Shown here piece after piece: positions 11,395 through 21,971 of a stretch of 64,000 nt of DNA. Position numbers and translations under genes: made by a program. This stretch comes from Thinopyrum elongatum (lineage: Eukaryota; Streptophyta; Magnoliopsida; Poales; Poaceae). Numbering within the stretch: position 1 is the first letter of the stretch; each line of letters starts with the position of its first letter. Where the stretch lies: NCBI GenBank assembly GCA_011799875.1, contig CM022299.1:28175996-28239995 (forward strand), given 5' to 3'. The notes beneath the pieces are model-generated. The model was not told the DNA's origin. It ran no database searches and worked only from the letters and a program-made list of their open reading frames with translations.

Positions 11395-14287
11395 TAATTC
11401 CTATGCATAGGAAGAGGGTTAGACTTAAGTGTGTTTGTTACATGAAATATGATGCACTCTTTGTGCTTCAATTCTTATCATTTATGTGAGCATCATTAAA
11501 ATCTCGAAACCTATCTTGATGATTATAAAGAAAGAGCTTGTTGGGAGACAACCAATAGTTACATTACTTTTTTGTGACATGATTATTGCTACTGTAATTA
11601 TTATGTTTTTTCTGTTAATTAGTGTTTGTGCCAAGTAATGCCTTTGGGACGATTTAAATGATAGTATAATTGATGCGGTTTGAAAATAGAAACTTTTGGG
11701 CCCAGTGCTCGAATTTCTTTACTTTACTACGACATGATAAATTGCTAATAAAAATTACACAGTGTTGATATACAAATTGTCTACATTTTCCTAATTTTTC
11801 AGAATTTTGGAGTTTCAGAAGTATGGTTTCAATCAGATCATTACAGACTGTTCTGTTTTAGATAGATCCTATTTTTATTACATAGTGTGCTTGTTTTGAT
11901 GATGTTATGGATTATATCAGGGGGTCTAAGTCATGGAGAAGTTAGAATACAATAGCTGTTATGCAAGAACAACTATGAATCAATTTATAGCAGTATCTAA
12001 AGTGGATGATTGATTTATTATAATAATGGATCTCACGAAGTTTCTGTTGAGTTTTGTGTGGTGAAGTTTTCAAGTTTTGGGTGACATCACGATGAATGGA
12101 GGAATAAGGAGCAGCCATATCCTAACTTGGGGATGCCCAAGGCACCCCAAGGTAATATTCAAGGAAGACCCAAGCGTCTAAGCTTGGGGATGCCCCGGAT
12201 GGCATCCCCTCTTTCGTCCACAATTCATCGGTATGTTACTTGGAGCTATATTTTTATTCATCACATGATATGAGTTTTACTTGGAGCATCTTGTGCCATA
12301 GTTTTATTTTACTTGCTTGTTAGTTTGCCACAATCATTGTTTGCTGCACACACCTTTTGTGAGAGACACACATTCATCATAATTTTTTAGAATACTCTAT
12401 GTGCTTTACTATATCTTTTGAGTTAGGCAGTTGCTCATGTGCTTCACTTATATCTTTAGAGCACGGTGGTGGTTATATTTTGAAGAAATCATTTTCACTC
12501 TCATGCTTTACTTATATGTTTTTGAGAGTCTAAATAGGAAGTGGTAATGTGCACGGGTTATTGACTAGTCTGAAAATGATAGGTATACAAGAGTGATATA
12601 ATAAAAACTTTCATGTGAAATCATTGAATATGAAAATGTGTGATTTAATTATATTGATGTAGTAATATGAAAGGGTATTAGTTCATAATCATTGGCTAGT
12701 AAAGATATCGATATTAAAACTTGTTATTTATTACTCATTTAAATGTCCGACATGGCATGATGGGGATGTTGGAGCATATTTATTCCTCTAAGAAATCCTT
12801 TGTGTTGTTCAAATCGGGGGCGCGCGATGGTTAACTCCTACCAACAACCTCCTCCCTAGGGGCATGTGAGCAGTACTTAGCTTCGAGGGATATTAAAACT
12901 TTCACAATAAGTATATGAGTTCTTTATGATTAATGTGAGTTCATGGACTAATACGGCACTCCCACCTATCCACATATTGGTAGCCTCTTCGGTACCGTGC
13001 ATTGCCCTTTCTCACCTCGAGAGTCAGTGCAAACTTCACCAGTGCATCCAAATCCCATCATATGATACGCTCTATCACACATGAGCCTCATTATATCCTT
13101 CCTCAAAACAGCCACCATACCGACCTATCATGGCATTTTCATAGCCATTCCGAGAAATATTGCCATGCAACTTCGACGGTTACCAGTCACATGACTTGTG
13201 TGTTCATCATCATATTGCTTTGCATGATCATATAGAGCTGACATGATACTTGTGGCAAAGCCACTGTTCATCATTTTTAATACATGTTACGCTAGATCAT
13301 TGCACATCTTGGTACACTACCAGAGGCATTCATACAGAGTCATATTGTTTCAGTTTATCAAGTTGTAAGTAAATAAAAGTGTGATGACCATCATTATTAA
13401 TGCATTATCCCAGTGAGGTAAAGAATGATGGAGACTGATGAGTCCTCTAAAAATTGGGGATGAGGTTCAAGATATTGTTCTAAAAAAATGAAAAATGAAA
13501 GAAAAGAAAGAAAAAAAAGAAAAAAAAAGAGAAGGGACAATGCTACTATTCTTTTACCACACTTGTGCTTCAAAGTAGCACCATGTTCTTCATATAGAGA
13601 GTCTCCATGATTTGTCAATTTCATATACTAGTGGGCATTTTTACATTATAGAAGTTGGCTTATATAATCCGATGACGGGCTTCCTCAAATGCCCGAGGTC
13701 TTCATGAGCAAGCAAGTTGTATGCACACTCACTTAGTTTTAGTTGTGAGCTTTCATACACTTATAACTCTAGTGCATCCGTTGCATGGCAATCCCTACTC
13801 CTCGCATTGATATCATTTGAAAGGCCTCTCCATTGCCTAACAATCCACCGAGTTGATGCAAGACTTTCTCCACTTTTGTCTTCCCTTATAAACCTCTACC
13901 AACATATTCTATTCCACCCATAGTGTGAAGTCCATGCCTCACGCTCATATATTGAGTGAAGTTGAAAATACTAAAGCGCGTGAAAAAGTATGATACAATT
14001 GCTTGGTTTGACACCAGGGTGCTCATGTTTTGTACTGATGTTAGGAAGACGGAGTCATACCATGCTTACATAATTCAATGAGTAGGGATAACATTCGTTA
14101 AGCATCGTATATTTTGAAAAGTAATGATTGTTTACTAGTATTTATGGATATTATTATGTTGATATCAATTACTTCGTCGTTTCTCAATATTCATATCGTA
14201 AAGAAATTACATGATAAGACATGCTAGGTAGCATTCAACAACAAAAATTCTGTTTTTATCATTTACCTACTCGAGGACGAGCAGGAA
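11395..14287 (+). mobile_element. Non-coding internal region of element C
   Basis: This 2.9-kb tail has no credible frame. It shares blocks with element D's tail at about 34450-37484: two copies of a TTGGGGATGCCC motif near 12135 and 12185, TTCGGTACCGTGC, TGCCCTTTCTCACCTCGAG, a purine-rich stretch at about 13485-13535, and CTTCCTCAAATGCCCGAGG. C and D are therefore related non-autonomous families. Confidence 0.7.
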
Positions 14288-14303
14288 TTAAGCTTGGGGA
14301 TGC
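14288..14303 (+). other. Polypurine tract of element C
   Basis: TTAAGCTTGGGGATGC directly precedes the 3' LTR start TGATACG. Identical sequence precedes the 3' LTR of element D at 37485-37500. Confidence 0.8.
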
Positions 14304-15963
14304 TGATACGTCTCCAATGTATCTATAATTTTTTATTGTTTCATGCTATTATATCATCAATCTTGTATGCTTTATATGCAATTTTATATCATTTTTGGGA
14401 ACTAACTTATTAACCTAGTGCCAGTTTTTGTTTTTGCCTATTTTATTGTTCTGCTGAAAAACTATACCAAACGAAGTCCAAACATGATGAAACTTTAGGT
14501 GATTTTTTCTGGACCAGAAGGGACCCTAGGATCATCGGGAGGAGTCCAGAAGATATACGAAAGAGCCACAAGCTGTTCTGCTGAAAAACTATACCAAACG
14601 AAGTCCAAACATGATGAAACTTTAGGTGATTTTTTCTGGACCAGAAGGGACCCTAGGATCATCGGGAGGAGTCCAGAAGATATACGAAAGAGCCACAAGC
14701 TCACACGGCGCTCCCCTAGGGGAGGCGCGTCACCTGAGCTTGTGGGCCCCTCGTAGGTCCTTTTGACCTAATTCCAACTCTATAAATTCTCCTAAATCCA
14801 TAAACCACCAGAGCGAGACCCGAAATGATCATTCCACCGCCGCAAGCCTCTGTTCTTCCATGATCCCATCTGGAGGCATCCATCGGTACTCTGCCGGAGG
14901 GGGAATAGATCATGGAGGGGTTCTTCATCAACCTTGCTGCCCTTCCGATGATGTGTGAGTAGTTCCCACAGGACCTACGGGTCCATAGTTAGTAGCTAGA
15001 TGGCTTTCCCTCTCTCTTTGGTCTTCAATACAATGTTCTCTTTGGAGATAGATTTCATGTAATCTTCTTTTGCAGTGTGTTTGTTGGGATCCAATGAATT
15101 GTGGGTTTACGATCAGATTATTCATTGAAAGTTATTGAGTCTTTTCTGAAATTTATTATGTGTGATTGTTATAGCTTTGTATTTCTCTCTGATCTATCCA
15201 TTTGGTTTGGCCAACTAGATTGATTTATCTTTAGTGGGAGTGGTGCTTTCTGTTAGGTTCAATCTTGCAGTGTCGTCACTCTGTGACAGGAGGAGCAGCG
15301 AGGCACGTATTTGTATTGTTGCTACTAAGGGTAAAATGATGGGGTTCAATCATATTGCTTGATTTTACTCTGTCTACATTTTGTCATCATGCTCCAAGCA
15401 TTACTCTATTTGTTATGAACTTAATACCTTATGATGCATGCTGGATAGCGGTCGAGGGGTGGAGTAATAGTAGTAGATGCAGACAGGAGTCTGTCTACTT
15501 GTCACAGACGTAATGTCTATGTACTGATCATGCCATGAATAACGTCATAACTATGCGCTTTTCTATCAATTGCCCAGCAGGAATTTGTTTACCCACCGTA
15601 TGCTATGTTCTTGAGGGAGATGCCTCTAGTGAAAACTATGGCCCTGGGTCCATCCAAATCATATTACTAAAACCATAATTTACTTGCTGGAATTTATTTC
15701 TTTTTATTTTCATTTGCAATTTATATATCTCCCACTATCAGATTTGATCCTTGCAATTAACGAATACAAGGGGATTGACAACCCTCTTGTCAGCGTTGGG
15801 CGCAAGTATTTTGTTTGTGTGTGTAGGTACTGTCGATCTTTGTCTGGGTGAATCTCCTATTGGTTCGATAACCTTGATTCTCTACTGAGGGAAATACTAT
15901 CCACTACTGTATTGCTTCACCCTTCCTCTTCGGGCGAAATCCCAACGCAGCTCACAAGTAGCA
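14304..15963 (+). mobile_element. 3' LTR of Gypsy element C
   Basis: The LTR runs from TGATACGTCTCCAATG to CACAAGTAGCA. It contains a perfect tandem duplication of 127 bp (14448-14701), a GC-rich inverted repeat (CACAAGCTCACACGG to GAGCTTGTGGGCC, about 14694-14750) and a likely TATA box TATAAATT at 14781. The open frames at 14495-15125 are LTR sequence, not genes. DNA right of 15963 is unrelated, but the left flank of C is lost, so no target-site duplication can be checked. Confidence 0.85.
14448..14701 (+). repeat. Perfect 127-bp tandem duplication inside the LTR of element C
   Basis: Units 14448-14574 and 14575-14701 look identical by eye, each starting GTTCTGCTGAAAAAC and ending GAGCCACAAGCT. 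The duplicated part lies in U3, upstream of the TATA box. Confidence 0.9.
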
Positions 15964-16810
15964 GGGTGGCGCATCGCTGGAAGGGGAGGCGGCAACGTCG
16001 GGTGGGGAAGTGGTGGCAGCATTGGAGTTTGTAAAAAATGTTGTTAATTTCATTCTCCTCTTCATGATCCATGGTTAAACAAGGCCAACTCATAAGTACT
16101 ATCTTGCTAATCTTCATAATGTTCGTGCAAAACACCAGATCTAATTAAAATCCTGAAATAAGAACCATGGGAGCCCCCGGATGCTCTCAGCGATTAGAGC
16201 ATTCTGGCCGTCGGATCATTTTCTTGATGCGATCTGGGCCGTCGGATCTCGCTTCTAGACGATCTGAGCTGCCGGATTAGACCAAAAACACTATCGTAAT
16301 GAACAGCTTCATTTCCAGCTAAAGATCTCGTGCCACTGCCGTTATTCACGTGCCCCGCTAAGGCCATTTTTGGTTTTTCACGTCCTGCCTCTTCATGCGT
16401 GTTGGCCGCTGGATGGGCACTGGTTGGATGAGGTGAGGGAGGGCGACTGCCCGGCCTCTTCGTGCTCCCATTCGTCCCTCGTAGGAACCCTAGCCGCTGC
16501 CCCATTCCCGCGTTCTCTCGCACTCGCTCCACCCCAATGCCCCTTCTCCACCCCTCTCGCCGACGGCGCCATTCGTGTCCACACGCTGCTGCTGTCTCCT
16601 TCCTTCTCCCTGCTAGCCACCTCCATCTCCTCTCTGTCACCGTCTGACCCAGATGCAGCCGCAGTCCACTAGCGCCGCAGGCGGAGGAGACGCGGCTAGG
16701 AGGGGCACGAGCCACTGCCGCCACCTACCTGACAGTGCTTTCAAGGAAGTGACCAAGGAGGGAGGGCGTCGTCGGTGTCGTGAACCCATGCGGGCCCAAC
16801 GAGGTGTGCA
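15964..16810. other. GC-rich unassigned segment, possible host gene 5' fragment
   Basis: About 850 bp lie between element C and Copia E. It contains a short imperfect repeat of GGGCCGTCGGATC-type units (16200-16275) and a GC-rich stretch (16400-16780) with overlapping open frames on both strands, as expected from base composition. The sequence resembles a grass 5' UTR or first exon, but I recognise no protein domain and cannot choose a frame. Confidence 0.35.
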
Positions 16811-17225
16811 TGTTGCTGGGAAACATAGTAGAAAACAAAAAAATCACCATACGATCACCCACGAACAATATGAAGATGCATATCTGGTTTGGATCAGCGA
16901 TCATTACCGACTCTAGAGTGCAGCGGAAGTAGACAAGTTGGTGTAGATCATACTTGGAGTCCCTTGAACAGTTGATGACGATAATGTGAACCGCCCTCGA
17001 ATGAACCCTCGAATGGAAGACCGAAAGCACGGTCTCTCCACTTTGTTGCAAGCATACGGTCTTCATGATCTAGCAGCGCTTTTCCGTCCAGAGCTAATTG
17101 TCCACGAAGAATTAGATGGAGGAGATTAGAACCACATTGGGCTTCTAATTACAAGGATTAGAGGAACTAGACCTAGCTCTAATTAGTCAACTAGGACCAA
17201 CTAGAAGTAGAACTAGAAGAACCAA
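16811..17225 (-). mobile_element. Truncated 3' LTR of Copia element E
   Basis: The sequence begins TGTTG at 16811 and aligns, at roughly 85%, with the first 415 bp of the full LTR at 39696-41512, sharing CGATCACCC, AACAATATGAAGATGCATAT and ACCGAAAGCACGGTCTCTC. The U3 part and the adjoining polypurine tract are missing; at about 17225 it joins Copia integrase sequence directly. This deletion also removed reverse transcriptase and RNase H. Confidence 0.7.
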
Positions 17226-19938
17226 TTCTAGCTTTTCTTTTTCTTTGACCTGATTAGGAAGATTTTTTAATCTCATCGAGTTGTACTATCCACCCACTCA
17301 CTATTTTGCAGAAAACATTTTCTTCAAAACTTACTGCACTCTGTGGCAAAACACTTTGCCTTGGCTTAGTGATAGAGGAATACCCAAAAAAATTGGATAA
17401 CTAATAGAGTAGTACTCATATCATTCCATATCTTATATGGTGTCATTTGAACAGATTTGATGGAGCTACTATTTCAGTGTAAAAGACATAGTCTCTAAAG
17501 CATCACATTAAAAGTATATTGGAAAATTGATTAATGTCATATTTGATCTCACCATGTCACACATAGTTTGATTACATCTACTCAAAACATTCTACTCTTA
17601 GTGATGCTCTGGGGAGTGCAAGCTATAAAATTAATTTCATAACTCATCAGACATTCGTTAAATTTGTAACTCAAATATTTCTTTCTGCAATCTCATTGTA
17701 TAAATATAATTTTTGTTATAATCAGTTCTACTTCATTCTAGAAAAACCTTTTGAAACATTTCAAAAGATTCAAATTTATGTCTCAGTAAATATAAATCTC
17801 TACTTGAGTGAACCTTGAAGATTCATAAATACACTGCTTGCAACAACACTTATTGGACTACACACATCAATATGCATGTTCCATTTATTTTGTTGCTCAT
17901 TCTTTATGGCATGTGAATGGTATTTTTGTTTACTTCACTATTTGGAAGAAAGTTGCAAGTGTGAGATGATTCATAATCAGATGACTTCAAAATCCATCAC
18001 TATGGGATTTCTCCATGCTGGTTTCTCCAATGTGACTAAATGTAGTCCCACACATATGTGGTAGTCTTTTAGTCTTACGACATTTAACGTCAGTGTTATA
18101 AATGTTCAATTTTATCATCAATATTCATAACATACATCCTTTTCACAATAAGAGTATGGCCTTTTGTTCATAACATCGAACAACTATTGTTCTCTCATGA
18201 ACAACCTCCTTGCAACTTCTATGCAATGGGCAAGAGTGTAAAAACTCTAAAATGAATTATAAGAATAAACACAAAGGTAATAAGCTGATGGGAAGTCTTG
18301 TAACTTTTACAAATTTTCCATCAGATATTTTAACCTCATTGTTTTTTGGTCATTTAGGCCATTGTAGTTTCTTGCAACGATTCGCAATAATATGCAATCG
18401 CGTCAATATTCTTGTGTTCAACTTTTAACCACAATACTAAAGAATTAATGATCAACAACTTGATCATCATTCCCAAGAACTACACTCGACCAAATTTCTC
18501 TACATCTTATAACTTGTATGACATTCATACCTGAGCTGGACATTCCAGTCTTCTTTTCTTTCTGCCTTTTACTTCTTATAGTTTTACTTCAAATTTTTCT
18601 CCTACTCGTAGAAGAAGCAATCAACTTTTAAGAGTGGCGTGAGCCCCGAACATCGCTAGGCATGTAAGTCTCATTACATTCTTTGGTTTTCTTCTTTCTC
18701 TTTAAGTTCTCACCATCAACTCATGATTGGTGTTCTTCTGGATTTTATGCATTTCAGTCTTAAACATTCTTTAACACTTCACTAGAACTTGCAAACAAAA
18801 CACTTCTTTAGATATCACATATCTTCTACCCTTTGTTTGTTTCTGAAAATAATTTTCAGTTCCAAGAATATCACGTAACTATCACAAACATTTTGAAGTT
18901 TGGGTTTCTCAGAAGCAAGCAGACTGTAATGTAATTCTAGCCTTTTAGATTGATAGACGTGAGTCTGATTATCCATGGCTTCTGTAGGAGAGTATTGAAA
19001 GCATGCGATATGACAAAATCCTTCTCAACACTCTAGAGGACGATCCTCTCATTACGTTTACCAATCATAAAGATTCAACTAGATAATAATAGCTAATCAA
19101 TTTCAACATGAAAGGTGGAACCGTGAGCCATTATTCTACAAATATAATGCAAACTACACATATATATTGTTCATAATTAATTTGCACTAGTGATTAAACT
19201 TAATTAATACAAAATTGTTCTCCGACTTAAATCAATATCCCTCATAGTTGATATTAAGTGATTCAAGATCCTGATTTTATTCACAGCTATTGATGTGGAC
19301 ATCACTGATGACGTGAAGTTCAACCGGTAGGCAATCTTTTGCCGGTCATATCTCCATATGACACTTGTTCATCTTTTGATGCTTCGTGCTCCGAGCTCAG
19401 AACGATTCTGCCAGAACTTCAAGACAACTGAGTCTTATCTGCTTTCTCGGTCTGACCTCGCCCGCCTTACACTTCACGATCCGTTTATACTCATGTGGAC
19501 ATGACGCACTCCGGAAAGCCAGGGGTTATAGATGGTTGCAACACTAGGGAGAGAACCTTTTAAACTTGATATTTTCGGTGAAAGATCACCCTAATAATTG
19601 ATTACTGCACAATCAAAGGGTGCAAACAACAAAGGCATAAACATCTTAGGCAATTCATAATAGCATGACATGGTATAGCCCTGGGCGCCAGGGAAGTCTT
19701 CATGATCATCTTCAATCTTCAGTTGAAGCGTTGTCGTGATGGCCAATATTTCATTGCCGTGGCAACCGTTTCAAAAACACTGCCGTGGCAGCTATTTCAG
19801 AAAATGTTGCCGTGGCGACCATTTCAGAAAATGTTACCGTGGCACAAATTAAAAAATTCTGCCGTTGTACGAAATTATAGCTCCTCATCCCACGCCTAGT
19901 ACACCTTTCTCCATGCCAGAGTCCTCCGTGTACATATG
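17226..19938 (-). pseudogene. Decayed Copia gag/integrase region of element E
   Basis: No long frame survives, but reading the reverse strand recovers Copia pol landmarks in the right order. At about 17985-18040 the pre-integrase region reads SHIGETSMEKSHSDGF. At about 17460-17560 the integrase C-terminal region reads DALETMSFTLK, followed in another frame by KSVQMTPYKIW, equivalent to the ALETA-FTLNRVPSKS and KTPYEIW motifs of plant Copia integrases. Sequence right of 18100 should be gag and zinc-knuckle region but is too degraded to confirm. The reading is interrupted by many stops and frameshifts. The region continues at 39050 across the insertion of element D. Confidence 0.6.
19755..19880 (-). 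repeat. Short tandem repeat, about 27 bp by 4-5 units
   Basis: Units start at 19755, 19781, 19808, 19835 and 19860 with consensus TGCCGTGGCRACCATTTCAG. On the reverse strand they read as 9-residue repeats such as TFSEMVATA and TFSEIAATA, so they may be a remnant repeat in Copia gag. Confidence 0.6.
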
Positions 19939-20352
19939 TGATATGTCTCCATCGTATCTATAATTTTTGATTGTTTCATGCCAATATTCTACAACTTTCA
20001 TATACTTTTGACAACATCTCATATTATTTTTTCGGACTAACATATTGATCCAGTGCCCAGTGTCAGTTCCTGTTTGTTACATGTTTTTTGTTTTTCAGAA
20101 AATCCATATCACGAAGTCCAAACACGATAAAAATTTATGCAGATTTATTTTGGAATATATGTGATTTTTGGGAAAAAGAATCAACGCGAGACGATTCCCT
20201 AGGTAAAGCGCACGTTAAGTGTGCGTAGAGTTGTATCGGTGCTCGATAGAACTTGAAAAGAATATAAATTCTACCTTTAGCTCCTCGTTGGGTTTGACAC
20301 TCTTACTTATAGAGAAAGGCTACAAACGATTCCCTATACTTGTGGGTTATCA
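19939..20352 (+). mobile_element. 5' LTR of Sabrina-like Gypsy element D, internally deleted
   Basis: The LTR runs from TGATATGTCTCCATCG to GGGTTATCA. Compared with the 1544-bp 3' LTR it lacks about 1.13 kb: CGAGACGATTCCC (about LTR position 260) joins directly to TAGGTAAAGCGCAC (about position 1395). The flanking 5-mer atatg (19934-19938) matches 39045-39049 after the 3' LTR, so D is a genuine single insertion despite the deletion. Confidence 0.85.
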
Positions 20353-20363
20353 AGACCTTTTTC

Positions 20364-20383
20364 TGGCACCATTGCCGGGGAGC
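20364..20383 (+). other. Primer-binding site of element D
   Basis: TGGCACCATTGCCGGGGAGC, eleven bases after the LTR, is a tRNA-Asp-type site with one mismatch in the first seven bases. Confidence 0.75.
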
Positions 20384-20500
20384 AATAGCGTGGGGTGAAT
20401 ATTCTCGTGTGTTCTAGTTTGCTTTATCACTAAGTAGATTTTATTTTCTATCACTAAGTAGTTTTTATTTTCTATTCTAAGTTGTTCTCTATCTTTAGTT

Positions 20501-21502
20501 ATGGATATGGAACATGAAATACCCAAAAAAATAGTTGTACTTGCTACTCATGGAGATGGGGAACCTCCTAAAACCCTCGATACTTGTTATGTGGAAAACA
20601 TTAAATACTACTTTGATAATCTTGATAAATCTCCATTCAACTTGCTAATGGGAGATACTTTGGATCACCGGGAATACTTTAGGGATTATCGCTTGTCTCA
20701 AAAAGGGAAAGACTTATGGGATCAAATTAAAATGTTGCATTGGTAAGCTTGGAATTCATGCTTAAGATATGATTATACTTGTTGCTCTAAGATGGAGGCT
20801 CCGCACCAACCCTTTCAATGTGAATTAAATGATAATGAAACCTTAGCTTCTTATGCTAATGGTATATATAATTACTATGACGTGGAACAAATAGAAGATT
20901 TTGTTGCTTTTAAGGGTGCTTATGAAATTGAATCTTTGATTGAAAAGCATGAAGATTGCGATGATGCTCTTTACAGATCTGAATTTTTTTCTATAATTAA
21001 ATATTGCTATGATAATTATGAATACAATGCCCATATTGATGAATTTATTGAGAAAGTCTCCGCTGTCCAAGAAGAGTCTAATATTTTGCAGGAAGAAGAA
21101 ATTGCTGAAATTGTGAGCTCATTAGATGAAAAAAATGAGGAGGAGAGTGAAGAACAAAAGGAGGAAGAGCGGATTGATCACCCGTGCCCACCTTCTGATG
21201 AGAGTAACTCTTCAACTCAGACATTGTTTAATTTCCCTTCATGCTTACCGACGGACGAATACTATGATAATTGCTATGATCCCTTGGGTTCATTTCAAAT
21301 ATCCCTTTTTGATGAACTTGATGCTTGCTATGCTTGTGGCCATGATGCCAATATGAATGATGCTTATGGAGATGAACTTGCTATAGTTCCTTATGTTAAA
21401 CATGAAATTGTTGCAATTGCACCCACACATGATAGTCCTATTATCTTTTTGAATTCTCCCAACTACACTATATCGGAGAAGTTTGCGCTTATTAAGGATT
21501 AC
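20501..21502 (+). pseudogene. 5' part of the element D internal ORF
   Basis: A single reading frame starts MDMEHEIPKKIVVLATHGDG, passes one TAA after KMLHW (20746) and continues as MEAPHQPFQCELNDNETLA. It is very acidic (EEESEEQKEEE) and lacks zinc knuckles or protease motifs. I recognise it as the characteristic ORF of Sabrina-like non-autonomous Gypsy elements. The frame runs to ALIKDY and is then split by the CACTA transposon at the TAC codon; it resumes at 34111. Function is unknown, and a gag origin is possible but not shown. Confidence 0.6.
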
Positions 21503-21529
21503 CACTAGTGCAGAATCGGGCTATTGTCC

Positions 21530-21715
21530 CGGTTCGTAAGGACCTTTAGTGCCGGTTCTGCAACCGGCACTAAAGTGTGGGGACTAAAGGCCCCCCTTTA
21601 GTCCATGTTCAACACGAACCAGGACCAAAGGCCCACCACGTGGCACGAGCCCGCGCCGGGGGGCTGGGGACCTTTAGTCCCCGTTGGTTACACCAACCGG
21701 GACTAAAAGGTTTAG
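21530..21715. repeat. Left subterminal repeat array of the CACTA transposon
   Basis: Four to five copies of TTTAGTCCCGGTT-like units occur in both orientations (CCTTTAGTGCCGG, CCGGCACTAAAG, CCTTTAGTCCCCG, CCGGGACTAAAAG). The right-end array at 33829-34080 has the same units. Confidence 0.85.
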
Positions 21716-21971
21716 GTGTTTATGATTTATTTTTTCTTTTAGTTTTGTGTTTTCCATTTAATTCTTTTTCATTTCAAACATATTTTACGCTACTACATAT
21801 TGTACACGTTATGCATATATATAAATAGAATTTCTCGTAGAACCGATCATATATATATATATATATATATATCATCGAATTTTTCCCACTACCATTCACA
21901 TACACATGTATATATATACAATTTGGTATATACAATTTCTCCTACAATTTGCAGATCATTACATGAAGGCA
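21716..21971. other. AT-rich spacer with an (AT)n microsatellite
   Basis: This lies between the subterminal repeats and the stop codon of the protease gene and would be its 3' UTR on the reverse strand. It contains an (AT)n run at about 21848-21872. I see no gene. Confidence 0.6.

Noticed and set aside
16194..16916. Frames of 60-176 codons on both strands
   Set aside because: They are mutually overlapping, arginine/serine-rich and compositional. The downstream part runs into a Copia LTR end, so no frame is a credible gene.
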